From: CAYUYV01 sp050331455
GTDB lineage: Bacteria > Pseudomonadota > Alphaproteobacteria > JAJFIK01
Reading direction: 5' to 3'
Assembly (NCBI GenBank): GCA_050331455.1
Contig: JBHJGV010000081.1
Span: 1 to 33,145, forward strand
DNA length: 33,145 bases
Each line of letters starts with the position of its first letter. Positions within the stretch are counted from its first letter, which is position 1. A program made the translations under genes and the position numbers. Below the pieces are notes generated by a model. It did not search any database, had not been told where the DNA came from, and saw nothing but the letters and a program-made list of their open reading frames with translations. This document shows positions 17,827 through 24,130 of the stretch, piece by piece.

Positions 17827-18864
17827 ATGAGCACGGAGATGGACCTGCGCTTGGTTGGGATCGGAGCGTCACCCTATACGCGCAAGCTGCGTGCGGCACT
17901 GCGTTTCCGCCGCCTCAACTACCGGTTTGTCGTTGTCGGGAGCAAGGAAGCGCAAGCCCTGCCGGATCGGCCCTTGCCGCTCGTGCCCTATCTCATTCTG
18001 CCGGGTGCGGATGGTACGCCGGCAAGGGCCATGTCGGACACCACGCCCATCTTGAGTCACCTCGAAGACACTTTTCCGAACCGGCCCCTTCGCCCGGCCG
18101 ACCCGGTCCTTCGCCTGATCGATCTGCTGATTGAGGACTATGGCGACGAGTGGCTGAGCAAATGCATGTTCCACTATCGCTGGTCCTATGCGCCGGACAC
18201 GAAAAAGGCCAGCGCCTACATGCCTTATGGGCGGATGATGCAGATGACGCCCGAGCAGGGGAACCAGGCGGAAAGAATGATTGCGGAGCGCCAGATCTCC
18301 CGCATCGGCGTGGTGGGCTCCAACCCGATCACGGCACCGATCATTGAGGCGAGTTGGCGCCGCTACCTTGAAATTTTTGACGCGCACATTCAAAACCAGC
18401 CCTATCTTCTGGGTCACCGGCCCGGTGCCGGAGATTTCGCCTGCTACGGACAGATGACCATGTTGGTGATCACCGACCCCACGCCGGCGGCAACGGCGCT
18501 CGAAATCTCACCGCGTGCCTATGCCTGGACCGAGCGGCTGGAAGATGTGAGCGGTCTGGACCTCAGCCCGTCCGATTGGATCGATCTTTCGGATCCTCCG
18601 CCCACGCTGCATGCGTTGCTGTGCGAGATCGGCCGGGTCTATGTTCCCTTCATGCTCGGCAATGCCGCCGCCATTGCGAGTGGAGCCGAGCAGGTGGATT
18701 GCGTGGTCGACGGACAGCGATGGGTGCAGGACCCATTTGTCTATCAAGCAAAATGCCTGCGCTGGCTTCGCAGCGCCTACGGTGCGCTGGACGATGTGGC
18801 ACGCATGCGGGTCGACCTGCTCCTGACCGGCACCGGCTGCGAGCCCCTGTTCGCGAACGCGTGA
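17827..18864 (+). CDS. Glutathione S-transferase-like protein, long form
   Basis: 345 residues, longer than ordinary GSTs (about 200-230). The N-terminal thioredoxin-like domain has S15-P-Y-T-R-K, the cis-Pro54 loop (LVPYLI) and a D71-T-T segment in place of the usual glutathione-contacting E/D-S. A long helical C-terminal domain follows (about 90-240, with GAGDFACYGQM resembling the GST N-capping region). An extra 100 residues of unknown function come next. Members of the superfamily conjugate glutathione, cleave ethers or isomerise; which applies here is unknown. It follows the sulfatase by 85 bp and ends only 7 bp from the converging SDR-fold gene. Confidence 0.75.
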   Translation: MSTEMDLRLVGIGASPYTRKLRAALRFRRLNYRFVVVGSKEAQALPDRPLPLVPYLILPGADGTPARAMSDTTPILSHLEDTFPNRPLRPADPVLRLIDLLIEDYGDEWLSKCMFHYRWSYAPDTKKASAYMPYGRMMQMTPEQGNQAERMIAERQISRIGVVGSNPITAPIIEASWRRYLEIFDAHIQNQPYLLGHRPGAGDFACYGQMTMLVITDPTPAATALEISPRAYAWTERLEDVSGLDLSPSDWIDLSDPPPTLHALLCEIGRVYVPFMLGNAAAIASGAEQVDCVVDGQRWVQDPFVYQAKCLRWLRSAYGALDDVARMRVDLLLTGTGCEPLFANA

Positions 18865-18871
18865 GACGCAG

Positions 18872-19633
18872 CTACCACGTCTCGGTCCACGGCCTGAGAA
18901 CGACCTCGAAGGTCCAGGTGGAGCGGTGTTGCCGGTGAAGCTGAAGATAGGTGAGAGCGATATGGTCCGGATCAGCCATATTGTCATCCACGGTCGGGCC
19001 GGCGAGCCGGTGCGCCCGCTGGCCGTCTTCCTGGGTCCAACCGATGGCCGCATCGATCGGCACCTGGGCCACATGGATGCCCTTGGGCATCAATTCGCGT
19101 GCCATGCTTTGGGCGAGGCCCGATTTGGCATGGCAGGCCATGGCGAACGCGGCGCTTTTCGGATACCCTTTGATGGCGGCGCTCGCATTGGTGAAAATGA
19201 TGGTGCCGCGCAAACCGTTGGCGTCCAGGTCCCGCGCCAGCATGGCTTTCGCCGCCTGCTGACCAACCGCGAAGGCACTCAAGGCTGAATTGGTCACGGT
19301 CTGACGCACGAGTGCCGGATCGGCCTCGGTGATCTCCTTACGGAAAATATCGGGCACCCGCCCATCGATATTATGGACAACCAGCCTGGGCGGCCCAAGA
19401 TCGCCGATTACGGCGTCAAAAAGGACCGCCACAGACGACGGATCGGCTGCGTCGCAGGCGTAGCGCCGTGCTCCATAGTCCGCCTCGAGATCCATGAGAA
19501 CCGGTTTATCGGGCCGACGCGCCGCCACGGCGACGGCCATCCCATTGGCGGCGAAAAGCCGTGCGCAACTGGCGCTGATTCCGGATCCTCCGCCCACGAT
19601 CAACGCGACCTCTCTCGCGACGTCTCCACCCAT
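18872..19633 (-). CDS. SDR-fold protein with FxxxC in place of YxxxK
   Basis: 253 residues from the ATG preceded by AGGAAG; the frame is open upstream but without a site. The N-terminal nucleotide loop is altered to V-G14-G-G-S-G18 (usually TGxxxGxG), and VVHN replaces the NNAG motif. Ser151 is in a plausible catalytic position. An ungapped match along the following helix (to SMARE at 176-180) places Phe163 where the catalytic Tyr should be and Cys167 where the Lys should be. Oxidoreductase chemistry by the standard mechanism is therefore not expected. Its C-terminus (FEVVLRPWTETW) matches that of the next gene, marking the two as paralogues. It is the last gene of the minus-strand run. Confidence 0.82.
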   Translation of the reverse strand: MGGDVAREVALIVGGGSGISASCARLFAANGMAVAVAARRPDKPVLMDLEADYGARRYACDAADPSSVAVLFDAVIGDLGPPRLVVHNIDGRVPDIFRKEITEADPALVRQTVTNSALSAFAVGQQAAKAMLARDLDANGLRGTIIFTNASAAIKGYPKSAAFAMACHAKSGLAQSMARELMPKGIHVAQVPIDAAIGWTQEDGQRAHRLAGPTVDDNMADPDHIALTYLQLHRQHRSTWTFEVVLRPWTETW

Positions 19634-19710
19634 AACACGTCTTCCTTTCTGTTTCTCATTCTTACGGAGCCACTGCCGGAGAACGCCCCGGCCGCCCGGC
19701 CGGATGCGCT

Positions 19711-20415
19711 TCACCAATTCTCGCCATAGGGACGGATGACGATTTCGGACGACCAGGCCGAACGCCGCTGATGGGCGATGTGGAAGCATTCCTCGGCGAT
19801 ATCAGCGGGCTTACAGAAGAATTCATCCGGTTTGTTGGGCATCAACTCGCGCGTCCACGGCAAATCGATCACGGCATCAATGGCGACATAGGCCGCATGC
19901 ACACCTTTCGGGCCCGCTTCCCGCGCGATGCTCTCCAGGAGGATACGCTGAGCGGCCTTGGTCGGCGCAAAAGCCGCGAACTGGGCCTTGCCCCGATAGG
20001 CGGATGTATTCCCCGTACAGAGTATGGCGCCGCCGCCCGACTCGATCATGTCCGGCACGGTCAGCTTTGCCAGATGCAGCAGGGCCATTGTGTTGATCCG
20101 GAAATTGCGCTCCAGCTTGGCCGGCTCAATGTCCAGGAAAGTTCCAAAGCCGCCGCCGACCGCGTTATGGACAACGATCTTTGGTGCTCCCAACCGTGCC
20201 ATGACGGCGCCAACCTGCCGGATAAGATCGGCTTCATCCGAGACATCGCACCGGAATGCATGGGCATTGGGAGTTTGCCGTTCAATCTCGATCAGGCGAT
20301 CCTCGGACCTGGCGAGCATGGCGACTTGATAACCGGCGCTCGCAAAGCGCTGCACCAGAGCCCGCCCGGTTCCGGGCCCGACGCCTGTGATCAGGCAAAC
20401 CCCTGGAGCGCCCAT
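19711..20415 (-). CDS. SDR-family protein with FxxxK in place of YxxxK
   Basis: A 234-residue Rossmann-fold protein. The dinucleotide loop T10-G-V-G-P-G-T-G17 is intact, with Arg36 after beta2 suggesting NADP(H) preference. VVHN replaces the NNAG motif, and Asn108 (RIN) of the catalytic tetrad is present. The catalytic Tyr is Phe149 (F-A-P-T-K153), with the Lys kept. The tail EIVIRPYGENW and the YVAIDAVID segment resemble a widespread group of SDR proteins that also carry FxxxK, by recollection. AAGGAG lies 8 nt before the start. It is separated from its paralogue downstream by 77 bp and from the third SDR gene upstream by 129 bp. Binding of NADP is likely; the reaction is unknown. Confidence 0.85.
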   Translation of the reverse strand: MGAPGVCLITGVGPGTGRALVQRFASAGYQVAMLARSEDRLIEIERQTPNAHAFRCDVSDEADLIRQVGAVMARLGAPKIVVHNAVGGGFGTFLDIEPAKLERNFRINTMALLHLAKLTVPDMIESGGGAILCTGNTSAYRGKAQFAAFAPTKAAQRILLESIAREAGPKGVHAAYVAIDAVIDLPWTRELMPNKPDEFFCKPADIAEECFHIAHQRRSAWSSEIVIRPYGENW

Positions 20416-20544
20416 ACCGTAATCTCCTTGATTGCCACGCGATGACGGCCCATGAGACCCGACAGTGTGGATCAGTCAGGCCATCCCTGATAAACGCCCG
20501 CGCCACGCAAGCCATGAAGCGCCGGCAAGAGGGAAAACCAGGTC

Positions 20545-21339
20545 CTAGAACAAGGAGGAGTGTTGGCCACCATCGATGACGATGTTCTGCCCCACGATGA
20601 AGCGGGCGAGCGGACTGCACAGAAAGGCCGCCATCGGGGCCAAGTCGTCCGGCTCCCCGACAAATCCCGCCGGAATATGGTTGTTCGCCAGAAAATGCGG
20701 GCCGACGACCTCGGGAACAGGCTCCAGTCCGAAGGCATCGGCATAGTCCTTCATGATCTCGCTGGCTCCTTCGGTCCGGAACATGCCGGGCAGAAGATTA
20801 TTGATCGTGACGCCGTGTTTGGCGATCTCCCTTGAAACGCTCGCCGTGTAGTTGATCAGTGCGGAACGCGCAGGCCCGGACATCAAACGCCAGATCATCG
20901 GGTTCTTGGCCGAAAACGTTGCGATATTGACGATCCGGCCCCATCCCTTCTCCTTCATCACAGGAATGTAGTGCCGCATGATCTCGATCGGACCGATCAG
21001 CGTCGTCTCAATCGACTCGCGCCACATGTCCGGCGTGACTTTCAGAAAGTCCCCGTTCGGCGCCGGCGGCTTGATGGTGATGGCTAGAATGTCCGGATCC
21101 GGACACGCGGCGAAAAGGGCCTGCCGTCCTTCTTCCGTTGAGGAATCGGCCACGACCGGCGTCACCCGTGTCCCATATTGGGCTGCGATCTCGGCGGCCG
21201 CGTTTCTCAGCCGCTCTTCCCGGCGGGCGGAAATGACCAGCTCCACACCCGCTTCCGCCAGGCGTTCCGCCGTGGCCCGCCCCATGCCCGCGCTGCCGCC
21301 GGCCATGATCGCTTTCTTGCCATTGATCTGGAGATCCAT
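20545..21339 (-). CDS. SDR-family protein with SxxxR in place of YxxxK
   Basis: 264 residues with a classical SDR architecture: glycine-rich loop A13-GGSAGMG20, Arg39-Arg40 after beta2 (NADP(H)-type), the VNIATFSAK strand, and the C-terminal INNLLPGMFRT and IVIDGGQ segments seen in FabG-like proteins. At the active site an ungapped match places Ser154 at the Tyr position and Arg158 at the Lys position (S-G-P-A-R). FabG-like proteins without the Tyr are known in databases as atypical members; their chemistry is mostly undefined. It sits 66 bp after the DsbA/HCCA-isomerase-like gene in the same direction, so it probably belongs to the same transcript. Confidence 0.85.
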   Translation of the reverse strand: MDLQINGKKAIMAGGSAGMGRATAERLAEAGVELVISARREERLRNAAAEIAAQYGTRVTPVVADSSTEEGRQALFAACPDPDILAITIKPPAPNGDFLKVTPDMWRESIETTLIGPIEIMRHYIPVMKEKGWGRIVNIATFSAKNPMIWRLMSGPARSALINYTASVSREIAKHGVTINNLLPGMFRTEGASEIMKDYADAFGLEPVPEVVGPHFLANNHIPAGFVGEPDDLAPMAAFLCSPLARFIVGQNIVIDGGQHSSLF

Positions 21340-21405
21340 ACCTGCAACGCCCTTCTGAAGGTCTTTGCCGGAGCGTCAGACCATTTGTCCGTCCCCGCCT
21401 CTTTT

Positions 21406-22053
21406 TCAGCCAGCCTTCTTCAGATTAGCCTGTTCCAGGCGCCAGCGCAGGGTGTCGATCCGGTCCTGACCGAAAAAGGGTTCGCCTTCATACACCATCG
21501 TCGGCACGCCCCAATGGCCCGCGGCTTCCAAGGCCTGGTGGTTCGCTTCGACCTCGGCCTTAACGTCTTCGGGGATCAGGGCGGCTTCCATCTCCGCCAG
21601 GTCAAGCCCGGCCAGGGCGGTCGCCCGCGCGAGATGATCGCCCTGGTCCCAGTCCCGCGTGCCGCCCCAGATGAGCGCGGCCACTGCATGGGCGAATTCG
21701 ATGCCCTTGCCCCGCCGTTCCGCTTCGACCCCCAGGCCCGTCAGGCGCCAGATGCGGGGCTGCTCGGCGGGCACGTCATAGGTTTCCGGGTCCTGAATGA
21801 CGGGATCCGGCTTTGGCCAGACAAAGGGCAGACCCAGAAATTCCGCACGGCGGCGCACATCCATCACGATATAGCGCGGTCGTTTTTTGTCGGTCGGATC
21901 GAAAAGCGTGGACTTGGCCCGCAAGGCGATGGGCAGAACGGGCCGCAGTCTGACATCCACATTGAAATCGACCCGCAGACGCAGAAGATCCGGCGTCACC
22001 AGATAGGAATAGGGGCTTCTGAAAGACCAGTACACATGGACATTGGGTTGCAT
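21406..22053 (-). CDS. DsbA-family/2-hydroxychromene-2-carboxylate isomerase-like (kappa GST) protein
   Basis: 215 residues from the ATG preceded by GGAGG. The N-terminus VYWSFRSPYSYL is the thioredoxin-fold active-site strand of the kappa-GST/HCCA isomerase group. Ser13 stands where DsbA has its cysteine. A helical insertion (about 70-160) and the C-terminal GVPTMVYEGEPFFGQDRID, with a cis-proline loop, complete the fold. Known relatives isomerise chromene carboxylates in naphthalene catabolism using glutathione, or act as kappa GSTs. The setting among GST, SDR and monooxygenase genes favours a catabolic glutathione-dependent step over disulfide chemistry, as the CxxC is absent. Confidence 0.85.
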   Translation of the reverse strand: MQPNVHVYWSFRSPYSYLVTPDLLRLRVDFNVDVRLRPVLPIALRAKSTLFDPTDKKRPRYIVMDVRRRAEFLGLPFVWPKPDPVIQDPETYDVPAEQPRIWRLTGLGVEAERRGKGIEFAHAVAALIWGGTRDWDQGDHLARATALAGLDLAEMEAALIPEDVKAEVEANHQALEAAGHWGVPTMVYEGEPFFGQDRIDTLRWRLEQANLKKAG

Positions 22054-22165
22054 GGGCTCGTTCCTCCGGCTTTTGCGCCCCGGACCCGCTGCCCCGCCTC
22101 CCCGCTTGAAAGGGGAATGTTTTGAGCGTTCTGCCGGGACCCAGGGCGTTCGTCGATCGATGGGA

Positions 22166-22861
22166 TCATCCGTCCAGATTGACCTTTTCCGGGAGAATGC
22201 CGCTGATCGTCTGGCTGCAGAGAGCCAGATTTTCGGCAAAGCCCGGCCGGGCCTTCATGGCCTGCGTATGGCGGGCGAGCGAGGGCCATTTGCTCGCATC
22301 CGGAAGACCGATGATGAGGTCGATCTGCGTCATCTGGCACCCGACGGCGATGTCGGCCAGCGAATACCGTCCGCCGACGAAGTACTCGCCGCCATCGAGA
22401 GAGGCTTCGAGATAGTCGAAGAGCGGGGGCAACTGCTCGTTCCAGGTCTTTTTCGCCGTCTCCAGGTCCGACTCCTTCCCGGCAAAGCGGGGGAACAGGA
22501 TCGGGCGGAAGAGACCCATTCCCGTCGGAAGGGCGATGGCCGTGTCGGCATATTCCTCAAACCAGGAGACCCGCCCCGCTTCGAACGGCGACGTGCCGTA
22601 AAGCCCCATGCCCAACCGGCCTTCGAGATAGACGCAGATGGCCGAGGAGTCCGGAATGGTCCCCGGAATGCCCTCGGTCCCGATCGTCTTGTCACGGAGC
22701 ACGGGGATCCGGCGGGCCGGGCTGATCTCCACGAACCAGTCCGGCAGGGCCATGATGTTCACGGACTCGAAGTCATATTCAGTCCCCGTGTGGGCCAGTG
22801 CAACCTGCACTTTGCGCACGAAGGGGGAGAGCGGCATGCCGTAGACGACAAAATCAGCCAT
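22166..22861 (-). CDS. Glutathione S-transferase
   Basis: 231 residues, typical length. The N-terminal thioredoxin domain holds S12-P-F-V-R-K (catalytic Ser/Cys region), the cis-Pro53 loop (RIPVL) and D71-S-S contacting the glutathione gamma-glutamyl group. The alpha-helical C-terminal domain (about 90-215) includes the N-capping motif YSLADIAVG. The reaction could be conjugation, reductive dehalogenation, ether cleavage or maleylacetoacetate-like isomerisation; the sequence does not decide. The upstream four-helix membrane protein gene ends 11 bp before it, so the two are almost certainly co-transcribed. Confidence 0.9.
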   Translation of the reverse strand: MADFVVYGMPLSPFVRKVQVALAHTGTEYDFESVNIMALPDWFVEISPARRIPVLRDKTIGTEGIPGTIPDSSAICVYLEGRLGMGLYGTSPFEAGRVSWFEEYADTAIALPTGMGLFRPILFPRFAGKESDLETAKKTWNEQLPPLFDYLEASLDGGEYFVGGRYSLADIAVGCQMTQIDLIIGLPDASKWPSLARHTQAMKARPGFAENLALCSQTISGILPEKVNLDG

Positions 22862-22872
22862 GGATCATTTCC

Positions 22873-23280
22873 TCAAGGTGATGGCGCCGGATCATCTTTA
22901 CGCATCTGCTTCCACAGGTACCATAAAGCGAAGACCGCCGGGATGTAGTACAGGAAGACGAAAATGGACGCCGTGCGATAAAGGTTGGACGCAAGCCCGA
23001 ATTGCAAGATGGTGGGCAGATCAACAAGATCCGTGAAAAGACGGACAAAAATCAGGATAAAGAGCATTGGCGCGCTCTTCAGGATGAACGCGATGATGAG
23101 CGCAAAGCCCACGGCGAGGTTTCGCGCCGTGTAGATATAGGCCGCCTGGTTGATTTCCTCGGCTCCGGAACCGCCCATCATGGGCGGGAACGTCAGCGCG
23201 ACATACGGACCGATGAACATGGGCAGGGTTTCAATGACGATGATCAGCGTCAGCCACCAGGGTATGTGCATTCTCATCAT
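22873..23280 (-). CDS. Hypothetical four-helix membrane protein
   Basis: 135 residues with four predicted membrane helices (about 8-30, 50-68, 70-92 and 100-122) and a charged C-terminus (KQMRKDDPAPSP). The loop between helices 1 and 2 carries PPMMGGSGAEEINQAAYIYTAR. The family is not recognised and no catalytic or transport motif is visible. It lies between the lipoprotein gene (61 bp upstream) and the GST gene (11 bp downstream). This suggests a membrane role tied to the cluster, for instance as a small permease partner or a structural protein, but that is inference. Confidence 0.72.
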   Translation of the reverse strand: MMRMHIPWWLTLIIVIETLPMFIGPYVALTFPPMMGGSGAEEINQAAYIYTARNLAVGFALIIAFILKSAPMLFILIFVRLFTDLVDLPTILQFGLASNLYRTASIFVFLYYIPAVFALWYLWKQMRKDDPAPSP

Positions 23281-23341
23281 TGGCTCTTCTGTCTCGCGTC
23301 AAAAGCGCTTCAGATGCCCTGCCCGCGACGACCCTCAGCCA

Positions 23342-23983
23342 TCAGCGGCCGCCGGACACGGGGAAGTCTGCGAACAGTTCTGCAATGTCGGCGCGGATAT
23401 CGCTTTCGAGTTCGGTCACATCCGCAAGCTTGATCGATTTGCGAATCTGCCCACGCCATAATTCATCTCTGGTCGCCCTATCCTGGATGCCGATCAACAG
23501 GGTGCGCTGCACTTCGGCTCCAACCAACATGGCGTCGCGCCGCGCATCATAGGCGGCATTCACCCGGTCAGCACCGGTTTCCTGGCTGCGCGCGGCGGTT
23601 CGGCGGTAATACTGCGTCTCTCCGGTATCGTCAGCCTCCGGAAGGTCAACGCGATCAGGGCGATCGAACTCGCCCGGGAAATCCCCGTCGACGCCGACCA
23701 GAACGATAAGGTCCGCCCGGCTCGGTTTGGCGACGGGGACGTAGCCCTTTTCCATCAACGCCTTGATGATGGCGTCCCCCACCACGGATGTGGTTCGGTC
23801 TCCAAAATCGGCCGGCATCATCTGGGAGACACCGCCGCCCGCCCAGGCAAATGTTTTCTGGGGGAGTGTCTCGCGCTCGACCGGCTTCAAGACCCGGACC
23901 CCCTCACTCGAGGCACATCCGGCAACCACCAAGGCAGTCATCACGATACTGATGGTCATGGCGAGGCGTATGGGCGAAGTCAT
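23342..23983 (-). CDS. DUF4136-like lipoprotein
   Basis: 213 residues beginning with a lipoprotein signal peptide; the lipobox V-A-G-Cys23 is clear, and C-A-S-S after it is compatible with outer-membrane sorting. The mature part has the features of the DUF4136 group: an early KTFAWAGGG segment, GDAIIKALMEKGYVPV, a DLIVLVGV strand, and a late segment LLIGIQDRATRDELWRGQIRKS. The function of the group is unknown. It is preceded by a tandem 19 bp repeat and sits between the monooxygenase and a membrane protein gene in the same direction. A cell-envelope protein inside a catabolic run is unusual and may point to uptake or stress response. Confidence 0.8.
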   Translation of the reverse strand: MTSPIRLAMTISIVMTALVVAGCASSEGVRVLKPVERETLPQKTFAWAGGGVSQMMPADFGDRTTSVVGDAIIKALMEKGYVPVAKPSRADLIVLVGVDGDFPGEFDRPDRVDLPEADDTGETQYYRRTAARSQETGADRVNAAYDARRDAMLVGAEVQRTLLIGIQDRATRDELWRGQIRKSIKLADVTELESDIRADIAELFADFPVSGGR

Positions 23984-24031
23984 GGCGAACGGTCTCCTGC
24001 TGTCTGGCCGGCGCGCGGGGCCTCACGGGCC

Positions 24032-24069
24032 CCGGTCTGCTTTCCAAAAACCGGTCTGCTTTCCAAAAA
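24032..24069. repeat. Tandem 19 bp direct repeat upstream of the lipoprotein gene
   Basis: Two exact back-to-back copies of ccggtctgctttccaaaaa. They lie 49-86 bp upstream of the lipoprotein start codon and downstream of the monooxygenase stop. Position and spacing (19 bp, nearly two helical turns) fit a pair of regulator-binding sites, but replication slippage would look the same. Confidence 0.85.
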
Positions 24070-24113
24070 AATGGGTTCGGGCGCTCCGAATCCATGCCCG
24101 GAACGTCCGGTGT

Positions 24114-24127
24114 CTGCAGCGCTGCAG
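24114..24127. promoter_or_regulatory. 14 bp perfect palindrome, possible operator
   Basis: CTGCAGCGCTGCAG is a perfect dyad with no loop, 3 bp beyond the monooxygenase stop and in the upstream region of the lipoprotein gene. A loopless palindrome suits a dimeric DNA-binding protein better than a terminator. No regulator can be assigned. Confidence 0.35.
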
Positions 24128-24130
24128 TGA

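Noticed and set aside
17827..22861. A lignin beta-aryl-ether (Lig-type) system of SDR dehydrogenases and GST etherases
   Set aside because: The gene classes superficially match, but the SDR-fold proteins lack the tyrosine that Lig dehydrogenases need, and the sulfatases and Baeyer-Villiger enzyme do not fit that pathway.
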